A stretch of 64,000 nucleotides of DNA from Cubamyces lactineus (taxonomy: Eukaryota; Basidiomycota; Agaricomycetes; Polyporales; Polyporaceae). Under the pieces are notes generated by a model that saw only the letters and a list, made by a program, of their open reading frames with translations, did no database searches and was not told the DNA's origin. This document shows, one piece after another, positions 43,738 through 53,971 of the stretch; within the stretch, counting starts at the first letter, position 1, and each line of letters opens with the position of its first letter. A program made the translations under genes and the position numbers. The DNA lies in the NCBI GenBank assembly GCA_022376465.1, contig JACDTU010000010.1, positions 1,380,292-1,444,291 on the forward strand. The letters are read 5' to 3'.

Positions 43738-46700
43738 TTAGTCGTCCATAGAAGCTTCGCTGGCCTCCTCATCGCTCGTCTGGCTGTCATCTGGCTCGCG
43801 GATCACCTCTGGCTCCGGATCGTCCTCGCCATTGTCTTGCGAGTGGATGAGCTCAGAGAGGCGCTTCTCAGAGATGTCGACAAAGTTTGCGGGGAGTGGG
43901 ATAGCCTTTCGCGCGAGATAGGGGATGAGTCGGAAAGCCGCGATGGCCCTGTGCAAGACAGAGCCGTCCAACTCGCAGAGTACGTAGGCACCTCCGCGGT
44001 TCCGCGACACTACGACTAGCGGTCCTGTGTAGCGGGGTCGCATCTTGCGGTTGAGGCTCTTCTCGATCTGAGTGTGTCGCATAAGAACCAGTGAGCCTGT
44101 AGCGAAGTCGTAGTTGCGAATAGTGGTCGCGTGCTTCTCCTCGAACTTCTTTGCTGCAGCGATCCTCGTGGCGTAGACACGAGTATTGAGTTGCGCTAGC
44201 TGGTCTTGTCGCTTTTGCAACTCGATCGCCCGTCGCGCGATGAGGTCTTCAGTCGCCATAATGCCCTCGGGTGGGGGAAGCAGATATGTCGCCTCCGCGA
44301 TATCCATAGGCAGGACTGGGTGGCAACCTGTGACTGCGAAGTACGGCGAGCAACCCATGCGCCTGCGAACAGTGACTCGCTCTGCCCAGAAGGCGTAGTG
44401 CGCGACTTGCGACCATTTCCGCTGATCGCCACCGCAGGCCTTGAACAGGACCTGGCGGGTGTCGAAGTGCGAGCGCTCCACGATGCCATTCGCTTTCGAG
44501 TTGTAGGGGCTGATCTTGATGTGGTTCAGATTGAATCGTCGCTCGAGTTCGCGGGCCGCGCTAATGAATGCAGATCCATTGTCAGTGACTAGTTCGACTA
44601 TCGCACCCCAGCGACAGAGCAGGTCCTGGAACATGAAGTCGCCTAGAGTCTTCTCATTCTCCGTGCGAAGCATTCACCACTCGACCCAGGCAGAGACAGA
44701 GCATCGTGCGACTACGATCATAGTGTATCCACCCGAGTTGGGCATCTTCATGGTGTCAATATGCCAGCGCGTGCAGAGACCTCCAGGCTTCGCGACGGTT
44801 GGGGGAATGAGGACTTGACGATGCTGTCGCAGCTGACAGAGGTGGCACGTCTTGACATACCACGTCGCGTCTTCGCCAAGGTTGGGCCACCAGAATCGCT
44901 CCGCGATGAGCTGTAGTGTCGCATAGCGTCCACGGTGCCCTAGCTGGTCGTGTGCTTCGCGAAGGATGTCCAGTCTTCGCTCGCGCCAGACTACGACCTT
45001 GTGCCGTCCCTGCGAGTCCTTCTTCCATAGCCTTCCTGCGTCGTCTGTGAAGAAGCCTTGCGCGTACTTGATGAATGCCTGATAGGCGGCGTCTGAGAGC
45101 TCTAGAGGCCTCTGAAGGTCCTGCAGCCATTTCGCGACCATGCGAAGTCTCTCCTCCGTGCGCTGCGTCACTTCCGAGTAGGGTAGCTCCTCTGGCCCAT
45201 CCGGCTCCTCTATGGTCTGCGCTTCCTCCTCTGATGCGACTCGGATAGCAGCTCTTGTTGCTGCGCAACTCGCGCGCGAGGTCTCCTGCGCCTTCGGGTC
45301 CTCGCCTATCGCCTGGCTTGCCTCTCAACTCGCATCCTCCCCCTCACTGAAATCGCGACTGTCCTCAGTCGCCTCTGACAGCGCGAACAGGCGGATAGGG
45401 TCTGGGTGGATATGTCTCGCTCTCGCGGGATAGGGCAGGACTTGGTGCATGAAGCCATGTACGCGGTCGATCCAGTCCTCAAAGTTGTCCTGGCTCTCCG
45501 GAGGGTCGTCTCCAGGCTGCGCTGGTCGTCGCGAGAGTCCATCTGGGCCATGCGAAGTGCCGGGAACATGAACTAGGTGGAAGTGGAAGGTGAGAATGGC
45601 GACAATCCAGCGGTTCATACTCGCGCTAGGGGCGAGATCTGGGTTGTTGAGCATTCCGCGGATGTATCTGGCGTCGACTTCGACAACTAGGTTGCGAACT
45701 CCAATGAGGTAGAGCTTCATCGCCTGCAGGGCGCGAAAGAGGCCGTAGAGCTCGAGCTTTGGCTGCGAGAAACACGATTCGCGATCATTGAGGGTAATGG
45801 ACCCGAAGCGACTGTAGTAGCGCTTCTTAGGGTTCTCCTCGTCGCATTGACACAGGTGGTATCCAACTGCGATATACGAAGTGTCCACGGCAAGGATGAC
45901 TGGCGCGGGGGACTCGTAGTCAAGAGCTCGCAGTGCCTCAGAGTCTAGGAGCGCTTTCTTGAGGTCCTCCATCGCGGCGAGCTGGAGGGGGCCAAACTCG
46001 AAGGGGACGTCCTTGCGAGTGAGCTTGACTAGGTGGTGCGCGCGTTTTGCGAAGTTGCGAATGAAGATTCGTGCGACGCCAACGGTGCCTAGGAATGCGC
46101 GAACCTCAGACAGATCCTTGCAGGGTCCCCAGTTCGCGATAGCCTTCACTCGCGACTCATCTGGCAGTCTCCCTTCAGGTGTACAGCGGTGCCCAACAAC
46201 CATGATTTCGCGCGCGCAGAGTAGGGACTTGGTGCCAGAGAAGGTTCCGCCAGCGTACTTCATCCGCTGAACCACGCGATTGATGTTCTGGAAGTGCTCC
46301 CACACGAAGCGGCGGATGCCTGGATTCGCGGGGATGGTCTCGTACGACCCTCCCTCGTCGCGATAGTCGGACTCAGGCCCCTTGCAGGGTACGTCGTCGA
46401 TGTAAGGCACAGTGATGTCTGGAATCTCGGGTCGCAAGATGTAGGTGACGTCGTCGTGGAAGATGGGGACCGAGTTAGACCAGCCCATGGGCAGAGTACA
46501 ATGTCGCAAGGCTCCAAAGGGGGTCTGGAAGGTGGTGAGGTCGCGCGAAGCCTCCGAAATCAACCGCTCATCGTAGCCGACATAGAGGTCGAAGATCGCG
46601 CTGCAAGGGCGCCCTGCAAACTGCTCCGCGAGATAGTCTGGAGTAGGAGGGACCCCAGAGTGCTGAATGGTAACTTTGTTGAGCGGTTCAAGGCCGTGGA

Positions 46701-47985
46701 CAATTCGCAGCGACTTCCCGTCCTTCTTCAGGACGCAGAACCACCGCGAGCGGTAGGAGGAGTTGGAGGGCTCATACACGCCGGCCGCGATCTTCTTTTT
46801 GAGAATTTCGCAGACCTCCTTGTAGAGCCCAGGGGGAATAGGGATGTTCTTCTCGACCCAAGGGGTATGCTGGACCACAGGGAACTCGACCGGGGGGAAG
46901 AACTCCGGCTTGAAGCAGCCTCGCTCCGCGTCGCTCCATGCGAAGGCGTCGTTGTGCTGGCACATGAAGTGATGAAGGAGCTTTCGCTCCTCCTGCCAGA
47001 GGAAGTCTCCGCCATGCGCGCGATCCATTGCCTCTTTGCGCTCCGCAGTGTAGCGACCAGTGGGGGTGAACTCTGGTGGACGTGGATTGAGCTGAGGCAT
47101 GTTCGCGAGAGGGTCCCCAGTGATGTTCCGCTCGATGCGAAACTGCTCTGGGCAGGGCCCCTTCGAGGCGCGGACCTTCTTCGCGATCGGCTTATACTTC
47201 TTCTTGGTCTGAAGGAACGTCGCGGTGAGCCCTTTCTGCGGTCACGAAGGCTTTGGCGTGCGGGGAGGAGTGGAGGCTGGAGGATGGGGACATGGCGCGC
47301 GCGTGTGGGGCTTGGGTAGGGATGTCTCGGAGTGCGAAGTTGGGCCAGCAGCCTTCGCGTGCAGAAATACGCCAGCAGGAGTGTCTTGCGAGCGAGGAGT
47401 GACTGTATAGACCTCGCCGCCGACTTGGTAGGTGAAGGAGAGGGGTCCTTCGCGTTTTCGCTCGCTCGCGAAAACAGAGGGGGAGCGTGGTGGGGTTGAA
47501 CCCGGGTGTGGCTTGTCAGCCGGTGGGGTATCTTCGCGAACCGAAGGCGTTCGCGCCTTCGCGAAACGCCTCGCGTGCTCGCGGGACTGTTCTGGGGTTT
47601 TAGGGGTGGATTCTTGAGAGGCACAGGCAGACGCAGAGGAAAAAGACGCAGACTGAGAGAGAGCTGGAGAAACCGGTTCGCTTTGTGGGGTTTTAGAGTG
47701 TAAGAAGGTATCCACAATCTCAGGGAGTTGATCGCAGGCAGATAGATACAGAGCAGGAATGGGAACCGAGTTGTCGCAAATTTTGGAGTACGCGCAGATG
47801 CGCGGAACACCTCCCTCTTCGCTGATGACAAGTGCGACTTCGCCATCATCGCCTTCAAAGAGAGAGTCTAGCTGGGGTTCAGGCGTCCTGTTCGGCTCGA
47901 AACCGCGCGCGCCCGCAAGGCACGGTAGGGATCGTCGCGACTTGACCAGTGTTGGGGCACTGAATGGTGATAGTCTGGTCCTCAT
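43738..47985 (-). pseudogene. Gypsy-C Pol (RT, RNase H, integrase), one frame with three TGA
   Basis: A single minus-strand frame from about 47985 to 43738 is broken only by TGA at 47242-47244, 45325-45327 and 44674-44676. The N-terminal linker is Ser/Pro-rich. RT: PFFPP-type VEFPVVQHTPWVEKNIPIPP, SLRIVHGLEPLNKVTI, SAIFDLYVGYDERLI (first Asp), ITVPYIDDVPCKGPESDYRD (YIDD). RNase H: PAPVILAVDTSYIAVGYHLC, HFHLVHVPGTSHGPDGLSRR. Integrase: HDQLGHRGRYATLQLIAERF with CHLC (zinc), WHIDTMKMPNSGG, ELVTDNGSAFISAARELERR, SKANGIVERSHFDTRQVLFK (DDE). I see no chromodomain; the tail is acidic. The frame is +1 relative to Gag-protease. Confidence 0.9.
45337..45371 (-). promoter_or_regulatory. Internal copy of the polypurine tract in Gypsy-C pol (central PPT candidate)
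   Basis: 35 bp matching 39041-39075 at 34 positions, including the GTGAGGGGGAG core. In pol it encodes the EDSRDFSEGE segment just before the TGA at 45325. Elements with two polypurine tracts can start plus-strand DNA synthesis twice. Confidence 0.65.
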
Positions 47986-50278
47986 TCTCGAAGTTCTTGA
48001 CGACGCTCTTCGTCAGCACATCAAAAGGCCTGCCTAGGAGGATGTCGTAAGCTGCGCTGCGAATGACGTGTACTTGAAGGTAGAGGACGATGTCGGCGAC
48101 GCGAAAGGGTACATTGCGAACTAGGCCCAGGGACTTGTCAGTCTCGCCATTCGCTGAGACCATATTGAGGCGAATGCTAGGGTCATAGGCGAGCGAAAGC
48201 GCGTGGCAGACGTGTTCGGACATCGCGATAATCATGCACCCGGGGTCCACAATCGCCTCGACGTATTCCTTGTTATCAACCAACCCAACAATGGAGCGAA
48301 GAGCGTGCGACTCCTTAGCGACTGAGAGCTCTGTAGCTTCGCGCGAAGGCGCGAGGTCGCGAAGGTAGACCTCATAGGGATCTGGGACGATGACGCCATT
48401 GGGCTCCAAGGGTTTACCGCTGCAACAGACCTCGCTAGCCACGTCGTCCACCCCTTCGTCAGCTGCCGCGAAAGCGACTGTGCGCGGCTCAGTCGCGACG
48501 CGCCTCGGGGTGATCTTCTCGCGGAACTGCGAGCGAAGCTCTGGCGAAATTGACAGCAGTTCCTCCATGGAGACGGTGAGATAGGGGGTGGTCATAGACC
48601 GCTGGAAGAGACTCTTCACCACCTCATCTTGCTGGATTGGGGCGCGAGTGCGGTATGCGGGTTCGCGATCTCCGCTCTTGCCCCGCGGTGCAGGTGCGCC
48701 GAAGTTGCGGACTCGAGGGGGGGCGTATGTCGCGTCACGCGCCTTCGCGAAGGGATGCTCTGGCTCCGTAGACTGTTCCTGAGTTGCCGGTCGTGGAGTG
48801 GGTGGTCTGACTGCCAGGCGGGGAACCTCGGGGGCCTCGCGTACTACGGTATCCTTGCTAGTGCTCGCCTCCCCTGTGACTGGTGCCTGCTGGGGTTCGT
48901 CGCGAGCCCGCGAATGATCCCGCGTCGCCATGGGGGGCTCCTGACTCCTGGTGTCGCGGCGGAACGTGAGCGGTAGATGAGGTGGAGCCTGTCGATCTGA
49001 GGAACCTCTGGGTTCTTGCGAGCGGCCTCTAGGCTGCGCAGGTGGCGAGCTCTGTCGCGAGCGGGGTTTACGAGCTTGCGGCACTTCTACACCATCGAAC
49101 CGCATTCGCCTGCCCTGCTGCAACCCGAGGATCTCGTGCTGGAGCTGGGTGATCCGATCCTCTGCACTGAGCTGGTAGGTGCTAAAGCTAGGCTCGTCGG
49201 ATGCGATCGAGAGGACCATCTGTGCCGCTGGGGGTGGCCCGTTCGCATTGTTCCGCCTGTGCCACTCGTACAGCCGGTCGCGCATGGTGATGCCGTCAAA
49301 GCCGGGGAGCTGGCGAGGAATGAAGTTTCCATTAGGCAGGACGACGCGACCGTCTTGGTTCCGCATGCAGTGCCCTGCGCGGACATCCTCTTCCACGAAT
49401 GGGCAGTTCCGCAACTGGCAGCCTGGGTTCCCGCAGTAGTGGCAGAAGTTTCCACCTTGGGGAGGGTAGCGCTGCTCCTGTGGCGCGAGGTTTGGCTGAT
49501 AGCGAGGGGCACCAGGTGGCGGCCCTGCGAAACGGTTCGCTGTGTTGACTGGCGTGTTCGCGGGTCCCTCGCCGACTGTCTGCGCCAACAGCCGCAAGAT
49601 TGGGGCCAGGTCTTCCATCTTTACCGCTGCTGGTGCGGACTGACCCACCGGGTTCGCGCCTTGGGATGGAACCTTTCCTCCGACCTTAGTGCCATGCAGG
49701 AGGAAGCTTGCTGCCTCATAGACCTTGTCGACATCGTATGGGTCATCGGGGTAGTGATCCGGGTCCTTTAGCTCGATCCTCTTCTGGATGCGCTCCCAGA
49801 GGGGTTCTGCGATGCCGCGTACAAAGAGGCGCGAGCGTTCCGATTCAGAGCATCGCCCCTGCGAGATCAGGTAGGAGGTCATGGTGTAGAAGTCGCGGTA
49901 GTAACTGGAGAGCTCGGCAACGTTGGCGATGGGAGTTTTCGCGCGCTGCGAAACAAGCGACTCTACTTCCGCCATGGAGAACTTGCGATCGTCGCCCGCG
50001 CCCGGATAGAGCGTGATGATAGCTGCCTTGAACTGCTGATAGGTCCGGTCCTGGTTGTCATAGGCCGGAAGGCTCTCGCACAGCTCGGCGACCTCGATTG
50101 GTATGTAGCGGACAACCCAGACCTTCTTTTGCTGCTCATCCTGGACCCCGCTACGCTCGAAGAGTGCCTCGATGTCTAGAAAGAAGCGACGGAGGCTCCG
50201 CGGGTTGGTGGGGTCGAAGGTGGGTGCAGTGGCGTGTCCACGCGGGGGCATTGGGGGCTTTGTGTTGTGGTCTGCCAT
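47879..50278 (-). CDS. Gypsy-C Gag-protease polyprotein
   Basis: 799 codons, uninterrupted, ATG at 50276-50278. Gag core: FDPTNPRSLRRFFLDIEALF, VWVVRYIPIEVAELCESLPA, FKAAIITLYPGAGDDRKFSM, LFVRGIAEPLWERIQKRIEL. Residues 279-292 form C-X2-C-X4-C-X4-C (CHYCGNPGCQLRNC), a zinc knuckle with Cys in place of the usual His. A long Arg/Pro/Ser-rich linker follows. Near residue 677 the retropepsin reads EAIVDPGCMIIAMSEHVCHA with Asp-Pro-Gly instead of Asp-Thr/Ser-Gly, then SAAYDILLGRPFDVLTKSVV. Such DPG proteases occur in other agaricomycete gypsy elements as far as I recall. Pol overlaps its 3' end by about 100 bp in the +1 frame. Confidence 0.9.
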   Translation of the reverse strand: MADHNTKPPMPPRGHATAPTFDPTNPRSLRRFFLDIEALFERSGVQDEQQKKVWVVRYIPIEVAELCESLPAYDNQDRTYQQFKAAIITLYPGAGDDRKFSMAEVESLVSQRAKTPIANVAELSSYYRDFYTMTSYLISQGRCSESERSRLFVRGIAEPLWERIQKRIELKDPDHYPDDPYDVDKVYEAASFLLHGTKVGGKVPSQGANPVGQSAPAAVKMEDLAPILRLLAQTVGEGPANTPVNTANRFAGPPPGAPRYQPNLAPQEQRYPPQGGNFCHYCGNPGCQLRNCPFVEEDVRAGHCMRNQDGRVVLPNGNFIPRQLPGFDGITMRDRLYEWHRRNNANGPPPAAQMVLSIASDEPSFSTYQLSAEDRITQLQHEILGLQQGRRMRFDGVEVPQARKPRSRQSSPPAQPRGRSQEPRGSSDRQAPPHLPLTFRRDTRSQEPPMATRDHSRARDEPQQAPVTGEASTSKDTVVREAPEVPRLAVRPPTPRPATQEQSTEPEHPFAKARDATYAPPRVRNFGAPAPRGKSGDREPAYRTRAPIQQDEVVKSLFQRSMTTPYLTVSMEELLSISPELRSQFREKITPRRVATEPRTVAFAAADEGVDDVASEVCCSGKPLEPNGVIVPDPYEVYLRDLAPSREATELSVAKESHALRSIVGLVDNKEYVEAIVDPGCMIIAMSEHVCHALSLAYDPSIRLNMVSANGETDKSLGLVRNVPFRVADIVLYLQVHVIRSAAYDILLGRPFDVLTKSVVKNFENEDQTITIQCPNTGQVATIPTVPCGRARFRAEQDA

Positions 50279-50836
50279 CGCCTCCGCTGGGTCGGGCTCG
50301 CGAATGGAGTGGAAGACTTGCGAGATGTCGGGGGAGGAGTCAGGAAGGTTGACCAGAAGGCTCGCAGCGGATGTGGAGACTCCGCCTAAGCTCCCTTCAT
50401 GCGAGGTTTCGACAGGAGAGGTATCAGAGAGAGATGTGAGGGGGCTTCCAAAGGGTGAGGAGTAGCGAACTAGGGAATCCTCCGCAGGTGCGAAGGAGAT
50501 GTTTGGTGATGGTGGTCGCGAGGTGCTTATGGGGTTCGCAATGATTGCGAGGGCGGTTTCGCGGATCCAAGAAGCACTCGCAGGTTCGCTGGTGAGCCTT
50601 TCGATCCCTCTCTCAAGAAGGAGGCAGATGGGATCAAGTAGGGCGGCAAGGGAGTCGCTGTCGAGGTGCTGGTTGGCCTGCCTAACTAGACTTGTGAATC
50701 GCGCGACAAGTAGCTCAGAGGCGGGGGTATAAGGTCCTGGATCAGGGCTTGTTGTTCGCGAAATTGCGAACAGATACGGCGCGGAGGGCCGTCAACAGGA
50801 GGAAACCGACTGTGTGATCTATACACACCCCCCTGC
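50279..50836. other. Gypsy-C 5' leader
   Basis: About 560 bp between the primer-binding region and the Gag start (minus strand). Some minus-strand frames appear coding-like, but no ORF extends Gag in frame without stops as far as I can tell. No separate gene supported. Confidence 0.4.
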
Positions 50837-50850
50837 GGTGGTCACCAAAA
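50837..50850 (-). promoter_or_regulatory. Gypsy-C primer-binding site candidate
   Basis: Minus strand after the 5' LTR reads TTTTGGTGACCACC. TGGTGACCACC would pair with a tRNA 3' end GGTGGTCACCA, three bases after the LTR. The tRNA identity is not decided here. Confidence 0.55.
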
Positions 50851-50942
50851 TGATGCGTCTAACCCACCCGTAAGGGAAGGATACTACTCAGGCCAAGAGC
50901 CTTTGTAGGTCGAGGCCTGCTAGCAGGGGAGAAGGGAGAGGA

Positions 50943-51359
50943 TGTTACGACGAGCCTAGATCGGTCACAGCAAGCGACATCCTAGGGATCGGACCAGAGG
51001 TCTCCAGTAGTTCGAGTCGAGTAGAGGTTCAGAGGAATAGGCAATGGATAACCAGGTCGAGCTGAGGATCCCGAGTGAATCCTCTGGTCTTAAATACAGG
51101 AAGAGAGACATGGACACGTCAGCGCCACGTAGGCGCCAAGTACCGTGAGAGTCCAGTATAACTACGTAGAGTCAGGGCTGGGAATACAGATGATGTGGCG
51201 ATGACGTGGCAGAAGGTGATAGGGTAGTAATACAACAGCCATGTGAACCGGTGGGAAAGGGTGACGTGGCATGGGAAAGGATGACGTGGCATAACGGGGG
51301 CACGAGGAAGAGAGAGGAAAAGGAAACTGGGTGACCGTGACGTACTGAGCGTCGTAACA
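50943..51359 (-). repeat. Solo Gypsy-E LTR inside the Gypsy-C LTR, duplication GAGGA
   Basis: 417 bp, TGTTACGACG...GTCGTAACA, flanked by GAGGA at 50938-50942 and 51360-51364. It matches the LTRs of Gypsy-E (55862, 63071) in inverted orientation and has the same length as the 3' LTR of that element. It must be younger than Gypsy-C. Confidence 0.96.
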
Positions 51360-51647
51360 GAGGACGCGAAGGAGAGGGGAGGTTGGAGTCGGGTGCCCTG
51401 TGACTAGCGCGGGCCGTAGTGAAGCCTAGGACCAAAAAGGGGGTGGATAGAGAGGGTTGGCGGGCCTTTGCGAAGAGTGTAAAGCTGCGCGAGAGCGCGG
51501 AGGGAGAGTTTGCGGCTTCTGCTGGGAGAGAGGAAAGAAAAGGGCAAGGGGAGAGGAGCGCAGGGTTCCGCGCGAAGACTGTTGCAACTCGCCTGACGTG
51601 GCACTCCCAATACACGTTCCGCACCTGTCCGTTTCGCCGATTTTACA

Positions 51648-51873
51648 GATTTCGCAGAATTTCGCAAACTTTCGCGGAGTCCGTTTTCGCAGCTTCGCGT
51701 GATTTCGCAACTACGCGGTTTTCGCCAGTTTTCGCAAGGGTCGTCGCAAGAGATTCGCAGTTCGCAGTTTCGCAAGGATTCGCAGCTCGCAGTTTCGCAA
51801 GGGTTCGCAGTTCGCAGTGTTCGCAGTTCGCAGTTTCGCAGTTCGCAGTTCGCAGATTTCGCAGATTTCGCAG
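51648..51873 (+). repeat. TTCGCAG array, second LTR copy
   Basis: Same array as 38341-38566, no difference noticed. Confidence 0.85.
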
Positions 51874-52346
51874 GTCGTAAATATCACAACTGAGAGACCC
51901 TAAGGGTATGGGGGAAAGGGCATCTGAGTTCTCTGGCCCTCTGGGGCGTGTACTTTACAGGGGAGCGCTGTGCTACAGTCCATCAAGTCTTGGCAAGTCC
52001 GCGTGGCCTCGCCGCGAGGCTGACTCACTATGCAGCCTCTCCGCAACCTCCTATAGGCTCTGTGCTGCCCCTTGCGTGATATGGCGCCATTCCGCGAGGT
52101 TTCCGTCGGACAATGCGGTCCGTAGGTGGGCGTGACACGTCCGCGAGGTCGAGGAGATGAATGCGGGACCAGGGATGTGCGTGCGAACTGCTCCGCTCGC
52201 GCGTGAAGGGTTTCGCGAAGGTGTGAAGGCGCGAAGCGTCGCGTGGAGTCGCAGCTAGCGGGAGCAGGATTGAAGGAGAAGGAAGCGGGGATCGCGAAGT
52301 CGCGCCGGCGCTCTGCTCCGAGCCTGGGATGGCACCATGCGCATCA

Positions 52347-52990
52347 ACGAGTTCTCTGAACTCCCCTGCAGTCTTGGGATTGAGCATCATAAAACAATGC
52401 CTGATTTGCCTCAGCAGAATGGACATGCTGAACACTGGAACCATACAATCACTGAGAAGGCTCTGTCTATGCTTCATTATGCTGGACTTAGTCACAGTTT
52501 CTGGCAACTCACTATCGAGGCAGCCGCTCACATCTATAATTGTCAGCCTATGCGTTGCCTGAAATGGCGATGCCCCATCACTCTGTGGGATGGGATCATC
52601 CCTGATGTGTCCTATTTCCGTGTTTTTGGCTGCAAAGCCTATGTTCATGTGCAAAAGGACAAGCGCAAGGGGAAACTCAACAAGAAGGCTGTCAAGATAA
52701 TCTTTGTCAGATATGAGCAGGGTTCCAAGGGGTATAAATCATGGAATCCAGCTACCCACTCTATCATTGTATCTCGTGATGTGATCTTTGACGAAGAGTC
52801 TTTTTCTGCACGTAAGATTCCTGGCAATTGTCCTGTTACCCCAGACAACAGTCTGTTCTCAGATCAAGAAGACCCTCCAGACGGCGCCTCCAATGCTGAG
52901 CCTGAAAACTTCGAGATTGATATTCCTCTTCCAATTCCTCTCCCTGAGGTTGCGCCTCCTGCACCTCCTGCACCTCCAGAGCTGTTGTAT
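52347..52990 (+). pseudogene. Copia integrase, second part
   Basis: Continues from 37965: EFSELPCSLGIEHHKTMPDL, PQQNGHAEHWNHTITEKALS (catalytic Glu), HYAGLSHSFWQLTIEAAAHI, PITLWDGIIPDVSYFRVFGC, KAVKIIFVRYEQGSKGYKSW, HSIIVSRDVIFDEESF, then a Pro-rich linker (PLPEVAPPAPPAPPE). This half is open through 52990, after which copia-like reading is lost. Confidence 0.9.
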
Positions 52991-53090
52991 TTGGACGTTT
53001 ACTTACTAATTAGTCTCCCTTTTCACTTATATTTCAAAGTGCCCGCTACCTTCCTTATTTGGTCGATTAAGATAGCGATCCCATCGCGCC
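52991..53090. other. Short unassigned stretch before the Gypsy-D LTR
   Basis: Follows the copia linker; no recognisable motif. Ends GCGCC, against GTGCC after the LTR. Confidence 0.3.
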
Positions 53091-53763
53091 TGTTAGGACC
53101 GTGCCGTCCGGGGGTATAACTCCGGTGGTCGGGGCTTGGACGGAGTTCGGGGTCGGAGTACAACCGGAGGTCGGACTAGCACTGGGGTGAGGACTTTCGC
53201 GAAACTATTGGTAACGCACGGGTTCCGACTCGGTGTCCTCTATTTGCGGACTACGGAGTTCGGACTTGATGGGACGGAGGTCGGACTTGGGAACGAAGGT
53301 TGGTCAGACTAGGGGGTTAGGGGTGAGTGTCAGAGTACGGACTAGGAGTCCAAAAAGGCGAGTGTTCAAGGTTAACGAGATTTCCGAACTGAGTAGCTAC
53401 TACATTCCGGGGCAGTATTTATACTAAGTCAGAAACCCGATAGAAACAATAAGAGATGTACGTGATAGGAAAGAGGAGAACGAAAGTACGAAGTAACTTG
53501 CCAAGGGTAAGATAACGTAGATAGCTCAGTAAGCAAAAGCCTCATGTAGGTAGCGCCATGAGGGGTTATCTGAGACATGTAAGTCATGGGGTCGGGGGGA
53601 AGTCCGAAGTACGGAGTACGAAGTGCGGAGTACGGAGAACGGAGCCGGGGGTACGGGGTACGGAAGAGCGGAGTACGGGGAAGCGGAGTACGTAGTGCGG
53701 GGTAAGGAGCGGAGTACGGGGGTTCGGGGATCGGACTTCGGGGTTACAGCACGGAGCGTAACA
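53091..53763 (-). repeat. Gypsy-D 3' LTR
   Basis: 673 bp, TGTTAGGACCGTGCCGTCCG to ACGGAGCGTAACA. The second half is packed with ACGGAGTACGGAG-like units (53600-53730). The first half matches the old LTR at 22898 in blocks. Confidence 0.85.
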
Positions 53764-53776
53764 GTGCCTCCCCCCT
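53764..53776 (-). promoter_or_regulatory. Gypsy-D polypurine tract
   Basis: Minus strand AGGGGGGAGGCAC directly before the LTR. It makes 53091-53763 the 3' LTR of a minus-strand element and places the antisense gene inside the element. Confidence 0.75.
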
Positions 53777-53899
53777 AGGCCCGAACCCTTGAGGGCCTAT
53801 AGTGAAGGGAAATGGAAGTCTGCCCAAAAAAGGTAATCCGATAAGTCCAGGGGACGGAGATCAAGAATCGGGGCAGGGTCAGAATCGATGAAGAAAGGT

Positions 53900-53906
53900 G
53901 TATATA
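53900..53906 (+). promoter_or_regulatory. TATA box for antisense gene D
   Basis: TATATAA in GGTGTATATAAGACGG, 66 bp before the ATG at 53972. The earlier in-frame ATG at 53888 lies upstream of the box and is less likely to be used. Confidence 0.65.
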
Positions 53907-53971
53907 AGACGGGGGTGAGACTTAGCCAGTTCTTCCTCGCTCTCTCTCAGCTACCACCACCACCACCACCA

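Larger units (their letters stand above)
37966..52346 (-). mobile_element. Gypsy-C: 14-kb gypsy element carrying three antisense spliced genes, recent
   Basis: LTRs of 1074 bp with termini TGATGCG...CGCATCA, target duplication ACGA (37962-37965 and 52347-52350). The LTRs differ at only two positions (38010/50895 and 38102/51409), both CpG to CpA. Without the solo LTR nested in the right LTR the element is 13,959 bp. Minus strand: Gag-protease (50278-47879), pol (47985-43738). Plus strand: three intron-containing genes (39155-43224) between pol and the 3' LTR. It interrupts a copia integrase codon cleanly. Pol carries three TGA codons, so the copy is not autonomous. Confidence 0.95.
50851..52346 (-). 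repeat. Gypsy-C 5' LTR, interrupted by a solo LTR
   Basis: 1496 bp. Removing the 417-bp solo LTR and one copy of its 5-bp duplication leaves 1074 bp, the exact length of the other LTR. Confidence 0.95.

Noticed and set aside
46294..49771. Plus-strand ORFs of 341 and 251 codons opposite Gypsy-C pol and gag
   Set aside because: Shadows of gag-pol, which show clear catalytic motifs on the other strand. No motif of their own.
37966..52346. Classical RIP as the cause of the TGA codons
   Set aside because: The observed changes fit CpG loss; only two differences exist between the LTRs and the element stays rich in CpG. A formal dinucleotide test was not possible here.
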